64,000 nt of DNA, taken from contig NZ_JAAGLT010000024.1 of the NCBI RefSeq assembly GCF_010548275.1, forward strand, positions 88,939 through 152,938. The letters are read 5' to 3'. The notes below the pieces were generated by a model. The model ran no database searches, was not told where the DNA came from, and saw only the letters and a list, made by a program, of their open reading frames with translations. This document shows, in pieces, positions 7,668 through 16,789 of this stretch. This DNA is from Streptomyces sp. SID12488. GTDB taxonomy: Bacteria; Actinomycetota; Actinomycetes; Streptomycetales; Streptomycetaceae. Positions within the stretch are counted from its first letter, which is position 1, and every line of letters starts with the position of its first letter. Made by a program: the position numbers and the translations under genes.

Positions 7668-10122
7668 CGCCCCGGTTGCCCACCCGCCCCGGGAGGTCCT
7701 GCTCGGCCCAGATGATCTTTCCGGCCTGGGTGTAGCGCGTACCCCAACGACGGGTCAGCTGGGCGACCAGGAACAAACCCCGGCCGCCCTCGTCGGTGGT
7801 CCGCGCGTGGCCCATCCGGGGCGAGGTGTTGCTGGCGTCGGACACCTCGCAGATCAACTTGTCATGCCGGATCATGCGCAGCCTGACGGGTCCGGTGCCG
7901 TGCCGGATGGCGTTGGTGACCAGCTCGCTGACCACCAGTTCCGTGGTCATCACCAGGTCGTCCAGCCCCCATCCGATGAGCTGGCGGCCGGCCAGCTCCC
8001 TGGCGCTCGCGACGATCGCCGGATCCGTCGGCAGGTCCCACGAGGCGACCCGGTCGGCGCCCAGCGCGTGCGGCCGGGCCAGGAGCAGAGCGACGTCGTC
8101 GGTCTGCGGGCCGGTCAGCAGATTGTCCATGACCGCCGAGCACAGCTCCTCCGGCGGCAGGCCGGACTGCGCGAGCACATCGCTGAGTCGGGACAGCCCG
8201 ACGTCGATGTCCTGGTCACTGCTCTCGATGAGGCCATCGGTGTAGAGGGCGATCAGGCTTCCCTCGGGGAGGGACATCTCGGCGGACTCGAAGGGCAACG
8301 AGCCGAGGCCCAGCGGAGGGCCCGCCGGAAGGTCCGGGAAGGTGACCTTGCCGCCGGGGGTGACCACGGCGGGCGGCGGATGTCCGGCCCGGGCCATGGT
8401 GCACAGCTGGGTGACCGGGTCGTAGACGACGTAGAGGCAGGTGGCGCCCAGTACCGCGGTGGCGATGGGCTCGTCGTCGCCGCCCTTCTCCTCCGCCAGG
8501 CGGATCACCAGGTCGTCCAGGTGGGCCAGCAGCTCATCGGGCGGCAGGTCCATGTCGGCGAGCGTCAGCACGGCGGTACGCAGCCTGCCCATGGTCGCCG
8601 CGGCGTTGAGGCCGTGCCCGACGACGTCACCGACGACCAGGGCGACCCGGGCGCCGGACAGCTGGATCACGTCGAACCAGTCGCCGCCCACCCCTTCCCG
8701 TACGTTGGTCGGCAGATAGCGCGAGGCCACCTCCATGGCGGTCCCGCCGTTCAGCTCCTGCGGGAGCAGACTGCGCTGCAGGGCCAGCGCCGCAGCGTGT
8801 TCACGGGTGTAGCGGCGGGCGTTCTCCACCCACACCGCGGCCCGGCTGACAAGCTCCTCGGCGAGCAGCAGATCGTCCTCCTCGAACGGATGCGGATGCT
8901 CCGTACGGATGAAGGTCGCCACCCCCAGCACGGTGCCGCGCGCGGACAGCGGCACCCACATCACCGAGTGAATCCCGAACTCCGCGATGCTCCTGGCCCG
9001 CGCCGGGTCCTCCGCGACCCACGGGGCGGTGGCCGGGTCCAGGAACGGTTCCAGCACCGCGGTGCCGCTGACCATGCACTCGAAGTACGGCGAGGACCCG
9101 GGGGCGTCGATCGAGTCACCCGTGGCGATCACCGACTCCGGGCAGCCCTCGTGGATCGACTGCTGCCCGGCACGCCGCAGCAGATACGCGCTGCCGGCCG
9201 GCCCCGAACCGGGTTCTTCGCCGTGCAGCACCGCTTCCAGCAGATCGACGGTCACGAAGTCGGCGAGCCGCGGCACCGAGAAGTCGGCCAGCTCCTGGGC
9301 GGTCCGCATCACATTCAGCGTGCCCCCGATACGGGCGCTGGCCTCGCTGAGCAGGGCCAGGCGCTCCCGGGCCCGCCATCGGTCGGTGACGTCCATGCCC
9401 ATGTAGCACACGCCCAGCGGGTTGCCATCCGGGTCGTCGAGCCGAAAGAAGGAGGTGGAGTAGGCGTGTTCCTGGTGCGGATCCGCCCAGGTCCAGCCCC
9501 GGTACTCGTAGTCGATGACCGGCACGCCGGTCTCCAGCACTCGCCGCATCTGCGCTTCGAGGGCATCGGTGTTCAGGCCCGGCAACGAGTCCGACATCCG
9601 GCGCCCGAGCCGCTCGTCGCGCGGCACACCCCCGTAGCGCTCCAGGGTGTCGTTCATCCACACGTACCGCAGGTCCGTGCTGAGCACGGCCATGCCGAGC
9701 GGTGAGCGGGTGAGGAAACCTTCCAGCACTTCCCCGCCGACCGCCCAGGTCGGAGCCTTCGACACGTCGATCGCCGATACGAGCCAGGCCCTACGGTCGT
9801 CGGTGTCGGACATCGCGGTCACCCGCAGCCCGACCTCGAGACGGCGGCCGTCCCGGTGCCGGGCGCCCACCAGACCGCCCCAGCTCTCCCGGGTACCGCA
9901 CTCCTCGACGACCTCGGCCGCCCGTGCCGCATCTTCGGGCTGGGCCAGCAGAGTGGCGGCGGAGCGGTCGAGGACCTCCGCCGCGCCGTATCCCAGGAGC
10001 CGCTCAGCGGCCCCTGTCCAGGCGATGACCGTGCCCTCCGCGTCGATCACCGCAGCAGCCACGTTCGCCATCTCGAACGGTCCATGCGTTCCGTCCGGTC
10101 TTACCTCCTGGGGGAACATCAT
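7660..10122 (-). CDS. PAS-PAS-GAF-SpoIIE phosphatase with HATPase (RsbW-like) domain
   Basis: An 820-residue cytoplasmic signalling protein. Two PAS domains occupy roughly residues 15-135 and 150-265 (second with WMNDTLERYGG and GMDVTDRWRARERL), a GAF domain about 270-440, a PP2C-type SpoIIE phosphatase about 445-675 (LALQRSLLPQ, VGGDWFDV, VGDVVGHGL, YTDGLIE) and a C-terminal HATPase_c_2 domain (ELVVSELVTNAIRHG, then GGRGLFLV). Streptomyces has many such proteins; they dephosphorylate anti-anti-sigma factors and may also bind sigma factors through the ATPase domain, tying sigma-B-like regulation to an intracellular signal. No transmembrane segment is visible. No sigma factor or STAS protein is adjacent, so its target is unknown. 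It lies 90 bases after the fucose operon on the same strand and could be read through from it. Confidence 0.9.
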   Translation of the reverse strand: MMFPQEVRPDGTHGPFEMANVAAAVIDAEGTVIAWTGAAERLLGYGAAEVLDRSAATLLAQPEDAARAAEVVEECGTRESWGGLVGARHRDGRRLEVGLRVTAMSDTDDRRAWLVSAIDVSKAPTWAVGGEVLEGFLTRSPLGMAVLSTDLRYVWMNDTLERYGGVPRDERLGRRMSDSLPGLNTDALEAQMRRVLETGVPVIDYEYRGWTWADPHQEHAYSTSFFRLDDPDGNPLGVCYMGMDVTDRWRARERLALLSEASARIGGTLNVMRTAQELADFSVPRLADFVTVDLLEAVLHGEEPGSGPAGSAYLLRRAGQQSIHEGCPESVIATGDSIDAPGSSPYFECMVSGTAVLEPFLDPATAPWVAEDPARARSIAEFGIHSVMWVPLSARGTVLGVATFIRTEHPHPFEEDDLLLAEELVSRAAVWVENARRYTREHAAALALQRSLLPQELNGGTAMEVASRYLPTNVREGVGGDWFDVIQLSGARVALVVGDVVGHGLNAAATMGRLRTAVLTLADMDLPPDELLAHLDDLVIRLAEEKGGDDEPIATAVLGATCLYVVYDPVTQLCTMARAGHPPPAVVTPGGKVTFPDLPAGPPLGLGSLPFESAEMSLPEGSLIALYTDGLIESSDQDIDVGLSRLSDVLAQSGLPPEELCSAVMDNLLTGPQTDDVALLLARPHALGADRVASWDLPTDPAIVASARELAGRQLIGWGLDDLVMTTELVVSELVTNAIRHGTGPVRLRMIRHDKLICEVSDASNTSPRMGHARTTDEGGRGLFLVAQLTRRWGTRYTQAGKIIWAEQDLPGRVGNRGGR

Positions 10123-10212
10123 GAGAGCCGTCCTATCTGGCGGATGGCATATGGGTCATTCTATGGCGTATCGCCCGACGCTGCTCCCCCTCGGGACCAC
10201 TCGGGCCTCGCC

Positions 10213-11247
10213 CTACTCCTGGCCCTCGCCGGTGGTGAGCCGGGCGATCATCAGCGCCACCAGGATGATCGCGCCGTAGACGGCCTGGATCCAGAAGGAC
10301 GACACCTGCGCCAGGGTGAGCAGGTTCTCCAGCATGCCCAGCAGCAGGACCCCGAGCAGCGCCCCGGCCAGGGATCCCTTGCCGCCGTTCAAGCTGATGC
10401 CGCCGATGACGGCGGCCGCGAACACGGTGAAGATCAGGCCCTGTCCCTGATTGGCGTTGATCGCCCCGACCCGTCCGGCGATCACCAGACCGGCCAGCGC
10501 GGCCAGCGTCCCGCCGATGACCAGAACTCCCCAGGCCACCCGGTCGACCCGGATGCCCGCCGCCCGCGCAGCGGGGGCGTTGCCGCCCACCGCGTACACC
10601 GCGCGTCCCAGCCGGTGGTAGCGCAGCACCCACCCGGCGGCGGCGAAACAGGCGCCGGTCACCCACACGGAGACGGGGACGCCGAGCCAGGTGTCGGACC
10701 CGAGGGCGAAGAACGCGGCGGGGGCGTCGAACAGGGTCTTGCCGGACACCATGCCGACCAGGACTCCGCGCAGCACGATATTCATCGCCAGGGTGACGAT
10801 GAAGCCGTTGAGCCGGAGCTTGACGATCAGCAGACCGTTCGCGGCCCCGATCAGCGCCCCGGTGAGCGGAATGACCAGCAGGCCGAACCAGGTGGGCAAC
10901 TCGCTGCCGAAACCCGCCGATGCGGCCGGGAGCACGACCATGAAGCCGAGGGCCGGGGCCAGCCCCGCGATCGACTCCAGCGAGAGGTCCATCTTGCCGC
11001 TGATCAGGATCATCGCCTCGGCGAGCACCAGCAGTCCGAGCGCCGAGGAGGCGCTGAGCACATTCAGCAGGTTGTCCCGCTCAAGAAAGCTCTCGTTGCT
11101 GACCGCACCGATGACCAGCAGCAGGAGCAGCGCGGGCAGCAGCGCCAGGTCACGGATCCGGCCCAGGGCGATCGCGCGTACGGGGTGGCGGACGGCCCTT
11201 TCCGGTCCGTCACCGGGCATCGGGCCGTTCTGCACGGTGTCATTCAT
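10213..11247 (-). CDS. Sugar ABC transporter permease, RbsC-like
   Basis: A 344-residue integral membrane protein of the BPD_transp_2 family with about eight to ten hydrophobic segments, beginning with ALLPALLLLLVIG. The family loop near NGFIVTLAMNIVLRG and the cytoplasmic AAGIRVDRV / GGISLNGGKGS region are as expected in ribose/fucose-type permeases. The start overlaps the end of the ATPase gene by 8 bases, so it is the last gene of the importer. It should form the transmembrane pore for the sugar delivered by the binding protein encoded at 12839-13882. Confidence 0.88.
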   Translation of the reverse strand: MNDTVQNGPMPGDGPERAVRHPVRAIALGRIRDLALLPALLLLLVIGAVSNESFLERDNLLNVLSASSALGLLVLAEAMILISGKMDLSLESIAGLAPALGFMVVLPAASAGFGSELPTWFGLLVIPLTGALIGAANGLLIVKLRLNGFIVTLAMNIVLRGVLVGMVSGKTLFDAPAAFFALGSDTWLGVPVSVWVTGACFAAAGWVLRYHRLGRAVYAVGGNAPAARAAGIRVDRVAWGVLVIGGTLAALAGLVIAGRVGAINANQGQGLIFTVFAAAVIGGISLNGGKGSLAGALLGVLLLGMLENLLTLAQVSSFWIQAVYGAIILVALMIARLTTGEGQE

Positions 11248-12790
11248 GGCCGGTGCCGACCCCTTCGATCGAGGCCACCAGTTCTCCGTCGGTCCAGCCG
11301 ACGGTGTACTCGGCGGCGAGAGAGCCGTTGAACATCACCAGGACGCGGTCGCAGGTCCGCAGGTCCGCCAGCTCGTCCGAGACGACGAGCGCCGCGCGTC
11401 CCGCGTCCCTGGCCCGGTCGACGACCGACAGCAGCGCCCGCCTGGACTTCACGTCGACACCCGCCGTCGGGTTGATGAGGACCAGTACCGGCGGGTCGGT
11501 GGCCAGCGCCCGGCCCATGACGACCTTCTGCTGATTACCGCCCGACAGGTCCTTGACCGGCTGGTCCGGGCCGTCCGTCGTGATGTCGAGACCGGTGATC
11601 GTCCGCCGCGCGAAGATGTCCCGGGCCCGGCGCGAGATCACGCCCAGCCGCCCCAGCCGGTCCATGATGGTCATGGAGGCGTTCTCGGCCACCGACAGCT
11701 CCGGCACCAGCCCTTCATGGTGCCGGTCACGCGGTACACAGCCCACGCCCGCCGCGAGCGCCGAGGCGACACTGCCAGGCCGCGTCGGACGGCCGAGCAC
11801 CTCGATCCGCCCGCTGTCGGGCCGGTACAGCCCGGCCAGCGCCTCGGCGACCTGATGGCTCCCGGAGCCCGCGAGCCCGGTCAGCCCCACCGTCTCGCCG
11901 GACCGGATGGCGAAGCTGACGTCCGTGAAATGCGGGCCGCTCAGCCGGTGCACCCGTACGGCCACGGGCGCGTTCGCCAACTGCGACCGGATCGCGCCGT
12001 CGCCGGGAACCGCACCCGCGCCCCGCTCTCCGGTCATCGCCCGGACGAGTTCGGTCCTGCCCAGCTCGCCCACGGGCGCCGTGGTGATCCAGCGGGCGTC
12101 CCGGAAGACGGTGACGACCTGGCAGACGGCGTAGACCTCCTCCAGATGGTGGGAGATGTAGAGAAACGTGATCCCGGCCCTCTGCAACCGCCGAATATGG
12201 GTGAACAGGCGGTCGATCGCCCGGCTGTCCAGCTGGGCGGTCGGCTCGTCCAGAATGATGAACCGGGTTCCACGCGAGATCGACCTCGCGATCTCCACCA
12301 TCTTGGCGTCCTCGACGGTGAGCCCACCGGCCGGCACGTTCTCGTGGACCTCCACACCCCATTCGTCCAGCAGCTCGCGGGCCGCCGAGCGCATCCGCCG
12401 CCAGCTGATCACCTGGCCGCGAACCGTGGGTTGCCGGTTGACGTACAGGTTCTCGGCGACAGTGAGATCCGGGATGATCGTCGACTGCTGGTAGACGCAG
12501 GCGACCCGCCGCTGCCACGCCTCACGGTCCGCCAGGCCGGGCGCGGGTTCGCCGTCGAACAGGACAACGCCGCGGTCCGGCCGCTGCAGTCCGGTCAGGA
12601 TGGCCACCAGGGTCGACTTGCCTGCCCCGTTACGGCCGACCAGGGCGTGCGACTCACCGGCCCGGACGGCGATCCGCACGTCGTCCAGGGCCACGGTGGG
12701 CCCGTAACGCTTACGGATCCCGTGGGCCTCGGCCACCGCGCGGCGGCCGGCGCCATCGGCGCGGGGTTCGGTCGGTGGCGTCCGGTTCAT
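11240..12790 (-). CDS. Sugar ABC transporter ATPase, two-domain RbsA-like
   Basis: A 516-residue double ABC ATPase. The first half has Walker A GRNGAGKST, signature region LTVEDAKMVEIARS and Walker B FIILDEPTAQLD. The second half has the degenerate P-loop usual in this family (TGLAGSGSHQ), with signature DLSGGNQQK and Walker B region PVLVLINPTAGVD, where Asn replaces the usual Glu/Asp. This asymmetry is normal for RbsA/MglA-type proteins. It energises the adjacent permease. The 48-base gap to the binding-protein gene and the 8-base overlap with the permease fit one transcript. Confidence 0.9.
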   Translation of the reverse strand: MNRTPPTEPRADGAGRRAVAEAHGIRKRYGPTVALDDVRIAVRAGESHALVGRNGAGKSTLVAILTGLQRPDRGVVLFDGEPAPGLADREAWQRRVACVYQQSTIIPDLTVAENLYVNRQPTVRGQVISWRRMRSAARELLDEWGVEVHENVPAGGLTVEDAKMVEIARSISRGTRFIILDEPTAQLDSRAIDRLFTHIRRLQRAGITFLYISHHLEEVYAVCQVVTVFRDARWITTAPVGELGRTELVRAMTGERGAGAVPGDGAIRSQLANAPVAVRVHRLSGPHFTDVSFAIRSGETVGLTGLAGSGSHQVAEALAGLYRPDSGRIEVLGRPTRPGSVASALAAGVGCVPRDRHHEGLVPELSVAENASMTIMDRLGRLGVISRRARDIFARRTITGLDITTDGPDQPVKDLSGGNQQKVVMGRALATDPPVLVLINPTAGVDVKSRRALLSVVDRARDAGRAALVVSDELADLRTCDRVLVMFNGSLAAEYTVGWTDGELVASIEGVGTGHE

Positions 12791-12838
12791 CGCGGCCTCG
12801 CTTCCTGGGCGCCCGGGAGGGGACGGTCTCCCGGGTGG

Positions 12839-13882
12839 TCAGGAGCTCTTGCCGATCTGGTTGCCCCACAGCGACGCGTCGTCGACATTGGCCTTGGTCA
12901 CCAGCAGTGCCGGGAGCTGGTCCTCCAGGAGTCCGCTGGGCAGCCGGACGATGGTGCTGTCGTGGTCGGTCGGGCCCGGCCGGAAGGTCTGGCCCTCCAT
13001 CGCCCGCTTGATGTAGTAGATGCCGTATTTGGCGTACTGGTCGGCCGGCTGGGAGACGGTCGCATCGATCAGGCCCTTACGGATCGCATCAAGCTCCTGC
13101 GGGATGCCGTCATTGGAGACGATCACGACGTGCCTGGGATCACCGGCCGCCACCAGCGCGTCGTGCCGCCGCAGCGTGCTCAGTGTGGGGGCCAGATACA
13201 CGCCGCCCGCCTGCATGTAGATGCCCTTGATATCGGGGTTGGCGGTGTACAGCGCCTCCAGGCCAGCCGCCGCCCTTTCCGCCTTCCAGACGGCGGGAAT
13301 GTCCAGCACCTTGATGCCCGGGTAGCTCTTCTTGACGCACGAGCTGAACGCCTCCGAGCGATCCCGCCCGTTGACCGACGCCAGGTCGCCCTGGATCTGT
13401 ACGACCTTGCCGGTCCTCACCGCGCCGCCGATCCGGCGGCAGGCCTTCTCCCCGTAGGCACGGTTGTCCGCCCTGACCACCATCGCAACCTTGCCCTTGT
13501 CCGGCGCCACATCGACGGCGACCACCGGCACGCCCTTGCGCTGCGCGGCATTCAGCCCGGCGACGATCGCCGCGGAGTCCAGCGGCGAGACGACCAGGCC
13601 CTTCACGTTCTGGGCGAGCAGATTCTGGATGTCGGTGATCTGTTTGCTCGGATCGGAGTCGGAGTTCACCGTCTGCAGCACGCGGACGTCCTGGGCTGCG
13701 GCCTGCTGGGGGACGTAGGAGTTGTACGACTCCCAGAACGGTGAGGTGAGCAGCGGCAGCACCACCCCGACCTTGCCCGAAGCGGTGTCGGTGGTGCTGC
13801 CCGTGCCCCCACCGCAGGCGGTGACGGCCGGCCCACAGCCGAGTGCGAGGGCTGTTCCGACAGCGGCGATGCGTCGCTTCAT
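12839..13882 (-). CDS. Sugar-binding lipoprotein of the ABC importer
   Basis: A 347-residue periplasmic-binding-protein-like (Peripla_BP_4) protein. The N-terminus has a short signal peptide ending in a lipobox AVTAC, so it should be anchored by Cys23 to the outer face of the membrane. The fold motifs VVLPLLTSPFWESY, VKGLVVSPLDSAAI and VVIVSNDGIPQELDAI fit the ribose/rhamnose/fucose cluster. Placed between the catabolic genes and the ATPase/permease genes on one strand, it probably binds the deoxy-sugar or sugar acid that the dehydratase pathway degrades. Ligand not provable from sequence. Confidence 0.88.
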   Translation of the reverse strand: MKRRIAAVGTALALGCGPAVTACGGGTGSTTDTASGKVGVVLPLLTSPFWESYNSYVPQQAAAQDVRVLQTVNSDSDPSKQITDIQNLLAQNVKGLVVSPLDSAAIVAGLNAAQRKGVPVVAVDVAPDKGKVAMVVRADNRAYGEKACRRIGGAVRTGKVVQIQGDLASVNGRDRSEAFSSCVKKSYPGIKVLDIPAVWKAERAAAGLEALYTANPDIKGIYMQAGGVYLAPTLSTLRRHDALVAAGDPRHVVIVSNDGIPQELDAIRKGLIDATVSQPADQYAKYGIYYIKRAMEGQTFRPGPTDHDSTIVRLPSGLLEDQLPALLVTKANVDDASLWGNQIGKSS

Positions 13883-13921
13883 GATGCTCGGCTCCGAGTA
13901 GGTGGTCAGTAGTTGGTCATG

Positions 13922-14689
13922 TCAGTGGAAGGAGTCCGGACGTCTGCGGATGCCCTGTATCCCACCGTCCACGGCGAGTGCCGTCCCGGTGGTGGCACCG
14001 GCCAGCGGCCCGGCGAGATACGCGATGGCGTCCGCGACCTGCTGGGCCGTGACCAGGCGGCCGGTGGGCTGGCGGGCAATGAGAGCAGCGCGTTCGGCCT
14101 CCGGGTCGTCGGAATGTTCGAGCAGTCGGCGCACCCAGGGGGTGTCCACGGTGCCCGGGTTGACGCAGTTGACCCGGATGCCCTCGCCGATGTGGTCGGC
14201 GGCCATCGCCAGGGTCAGCGCGAGAACCGCGCCCTTGCTGGCCGCGTACAGCGCCCGCTGCGGCAGCCCGGCCAGCGCCGCGACCGAGCAGGTGTTGACG
14301 ACGGCCGCGCTGGGAGACCGGCGCAGATACGGCAGCGCCGCCCGGCTGGTGCGGACGATGCCGAGCACATTGACGTCCAGCACGTGGTGCCATTCCTCGT
14401 CCGCGTTGTCCTCCACGGTGCCCAGCGCGCCGATGCCGGCGTTGTTGACCAGCACATCCAGGCCGCCGAACAGGTCCGCCACCCGGCTCACGGCATCGGC
14501 CACCGACACGGCGTCCCCGACATCGGCCTGTACCGCGTGCAGCCCTGCGGGCACGGGCCCAGGAGCCCGGTCGAGCACCGCTACCCGGCACCCCCTCGCG
14601 GCCAGGGTCTCGGCGGTGGCCAGGCCGATCCCGGACGCCCCGCCGGTGACGACCGCGGCCAGCCCCCGGAATTCCTCCCCGGGGTTCAT
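13922..14689 (-). CDS. Short-chain dehydrogenase, probable 2-keto-3-deoxy-L-fuconate dehydrogenase
   Basis: A 255-residue classical SDR: nucleotide-binding TGGASGIG (16-23), NNAGIG motif, catalytic Ser region NTCSVAAL and Tyr-x3-Lys as YAASKG, with the PG and VDGG motifs near the C-terminus. Its start overlaps the stop of the fuconate dehydratase gene by four bases, so the two are coupled. In the oxidative L-fucose pathway known from Xanthomonas, an SDR oxidises the dehydratase product 2-keto-3-deoxy-L-fuconate; another SDR acts as L-fucose dehydrogenase. With only one SDR here, either step is possible; the operon position favours the former. Confidence 0.8.
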   Translation of the reverse strand: MNPGEEFRGLAAVVTGGASGIGLATAETLAARGCRVAVLDRAPGPVPAGLHAVQADVGDAVSVADAVSRVADLFGGLDVLVNNAGIGALGTVEDNADEEWHHVLDVNVLGIVRTSRAALPYLRRSPSAAVVNTCSVAALAGLPQRALYAASKGAVLALTLAMAADHIGEGIRVNCVNPGTVDTPWVRRLLEHSDDPEAERAALIARQPTGRLVTAQQVADAIAYLAGPLAGATTGTALAVDGGIQGIRRRPDSFH

Positions 14690-16038
14690 GTCGGGGGTCC
14701 CTCAGCCGGGGGCACGTCGTACGGGGGCTGCCAGGCGGCGCCACCGGGGAACGCGTACGTGGCGAGCGACCCGGGCCGCATCGCCGCGCTGAAGCCGGGG
14801 GCGGTCGGGGCCGCGTACCGCCCCCGGACGATCACAACCGGGTCGAGGAAGTGCTCGTGCAGATGATCCACATACTCGATGACCCGGCCCTGGAGGGTGC
14901 CGGAGACCGCAAGATAGTCGAACATCGCCAGATGCTGCACGAGCTCGCACAGGCCCACCCCGCCCGCGTGCGGGCACACCGGGATCCGGAACTTGGCCGC
15001 GAGCAGGATGATCGCCAGGTTCTCGTTGACTCCCCCGACCCGGCAGGCGTCCAACTGCAGAAAGTCGATCGCGCCCGCCTGGAGCAGTTGCTTGAACATC
15101 ACCCGGTTGTGCACGTGTTCGCCCGTCGCCACCCGCACCGGCGCCACCTTCCGGCGGATCGCCGCGAGACCGAGAATGTCGTCCGGGCTGGTCGGCTCCT
15201 CGATCCAGTACGGGTCGAACTCCGCCAGCCGCCGTATCCACCCGACCGCCTCGGCGACCCCCCAGCGCTGATTGGCGTCCAGCGCCATCCGGACCCCGGG
15301 GCCGATCGTCCCCCGCGCGGTACGGCATCGCCGCACATCGTCGTCCAGATCGGCACCGACCTTGAGTTTGATCTGCCTGAACCCACTGTCCACGGCCTCC
15401 CGGGCCAGCCCGGCGACCTTGCTGTCCGGGTAACCGAGCCAGCCAGGAGACGTGGCATAGGCCGGATACCCCTCGGCGAGCAGCCGCGCCTCCCGCTCCT
15501 CCATCCCGCCCCGCGCCCGCCGCAGAATCCCCAGCGCCTCATCGGGGGTCAGCGCGTCCTCCACATAACGGAAGTCGATCAACGCGACCACCTGCTCGGG
15601 CGCAAGGTCGGCCAGCAGCTTCCACAGCGGCTTCCCCTCCCGCTTCGCGTACAGATCCCACACGGCGTTGACCACGGCCCCGATGGCCATGTGCACCACG
15701 CCCTTCTCCGGCCCCAGCCAGCGCAGCTGGCTGTCGCCGACGAGCGAGCGACAGAACCCCCCGAGGTCGGACAGGACCTCTCCCAGCCGCAGCCCCACCA
15801 CATGCGGGCGCAACGCGTTGATCGCCGCCACCTCGACCTCATTGCCCCGGCCGATGGTGAAGCAGAACCCGTGCCCCTCCAGCCCGTCCCCGGCATCGGT
15901 GCGGATGATCACATATGACGCCGAATAATCCGGATCGGGATTCATCGCGTCCGACCCTTCAAGCCGACGAGACGTGGGAAACCGGATGTCGTAGGCGTCC
16001 AGCGCCGTGATCCGCCCCCGCGTCGGGTGGGGCCTCAT
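14686..16038 (-). CDS. L-fuconate dehydratase (enolase superfamily)
   Basis: A 450-residue enolase-superfamily enzyme. The catalytic Lys pair is Lys224-x-Lys226 (IKLKVG), the metal ligands are Asp254 (ALDANQ), Glu280 (WIEEPTSPDD) and Glu307 (ATGEH), and the catalytic His is His357 (CPHAGGVG). I recall the Xanthomonas campestris L-fuconate dehydratase residues as Lys218/220, Asp248, Glu274, Glu301 and His351; every position is shifted by exactly +6, supporting both the assignment and the ATG at 16038. The reaction is dehydration of L-fuconate to 2-keto-3-deoxy-L-fuconate. It heads an operon with the SDR and the sugar importer. The lactonase, the final cleavage enzyme and a regulator are not in the window. 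Confidence 0.88.
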   Translation of the reverse strand: MRPHPTRGRITALDAYDIRFPTSRRLEGSDAMNPDPDYSASYVIIRTDAGDGLEGHGFCFTIGRGNEVEVAAINALRPHVVGLRLGEVLSDLGGFCRSLVGDSQLRWLGPEKGVVHMAIGAVVNAVWDLYAKREGKPLWKLLADLAPEQVVALIDFRYVEDALTPDEALGILRRARGGMEEREARLLAEGYPAYATSPGWLGYPDSKVAGLAREAVDSGFRQIKLKVGADLDDDVRRCRTARGTIGPGVRMALDANQRWGVAEAVGWIRRLAEFDPYWIEEPTSPDDILGLAAIRRKVAPVRVATGEHVHNRVMFKQLLQAGAIDFLQLDACRVGGVNENLAIILLAAKFRIPVCPHAGGVGLCELVQHLAMFDYLAVSGTLQGRVIEYVDHLHEHFLDPVVIVRGRYAAPTAPGFSAAMRPGSLATYAFPGGAAWQPPYDVPPAEGPPT

Positions 16039-16188
16039 GGCAGGCGGCTCATCGACGTCATCGTGAGGACTCCAGAGAATCAGGCCTGACGGCAAGCTTA
16101 GACACCCAAATGAGTTTATATCTCCTAAAAGCCCCGGCCGCGCGACCGCACACCTGTGTCTCCGAGGGCTTAGTGGTCGAGCCTGGTA
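16039..16188. promoter_or_regulatory. Probable promoter region of the fucose-type operon
   Basis: The 150 bases upstream of the dehydratase hold a locally AT-rich patch (about 16095-16130) in otherwise GC-rich DNA, a plausible promoter/operator. No convincing symmetric operator was found and no regulator gene is adjacent. Confidence 0.35.
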
Positions 16189-16378
16189 CTACAGCCGTGA
16201 CTCGCGATCTCGTTTGTCGCGGGTGGCGTAGTGGCAGCGTTGTGCGCGTGTTTGGTGGGTTCGGCGCCAGCGTGACTGGATGATCACGATCGCCGGTGGT
16301 GGCGGTGTGGTGGCCCAGACGAGCCGGTTGAGCAGGCGGCGGATCTCCTCGGCGGTGTAGCGGATCAGCTTTTCAACG
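16189..16378 (-). pseudogene. C-terminal relic of a transposase (IS701-like)
   Basis: The minus strand encodes a tail with YTAEEIRRLLNRLVW and later SRWRRTHQTRAQRCHY. This L-T-x-x-E-I-R-R-L-L ... W-x-R-R-x-H-Q-x-R-A ... H-Y pattern is what I know from the extreme C-termini of Streptomyces IS701-type transposases. Only about 63 residues are present; the catalytic part is missing and the reading frame runs upstream into an unrelated gene fragment. It is a dead remnant showing past IS activity. Confidence 0.6.
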
Positions 16379-16479
16379 CGGCCCGACGGGCCCCCTTTTC
16401 GGGCGCCGGGAGCGGTGCGGCCGGTGCGGGCAACAGGTCGTGGTCGTCGGGCTCCTGGAGGTGGCGGCTGCGGGTGTCG

Positions 16480-16713
16480 GACGGTCATGTCCGTTTCGCG
16501 CTTGGACCCGTGGTCCCGGTCGTCCAGACGCAGGCGGAAGATGACTCCGCGGTCGAGAAAGGGCAGCGAGATGCCGTCGCTGCCCTTCCTCGGGCTGTCC
16601 CAGAAGTAGATGGTGCGACTTCGGCCCTCGCCACCCTGGAGCTCAAACGCATCGGTCGCCTCGCGGGCCTCGTCTCCGGAAAAGCTGATCTTGATTTCCG
16701 CGGCCGTGGCCAT
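16480..16713 (-). pseudogene. Truncated CYTH-like gene fragment
   Basis: From ATG 16713 (GGGAGAGA upstream) the product starts with AEIKISFSG and continues with RTIYFWDSP and GVIFRLRLDD, which resembles the first half of CYTH/triphosphate-tunnel proteins (E-x-K motif, then Y-F-D-T-P and L-R-R-R-type strands). The later strands with the remaining basic/acidic tunnel residues are absent; after MTVRHP the frame becomes Pro/Arg-rich low-complexity and runs into the transposase relic. The Glu-x-Lys motif is present but the protein cannot be complete. The family assignment is a weak match by eye. Confidence 0.45.
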
Positions 16714-16789
16714 TGAAGTCTCTCCCATGGCGCTGTTTTTCCACGGTGTTGACGCCTTGCACCGTGCGTCACCGGTTCGGTCGACGAGT

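Noticed and set aside
10691..13744. Open frame of 1017 codons on the plus strand across the sugar ABC genes
   Set aside because: Antisense shadow of three convincing genes; the protein has no recognisable domain.
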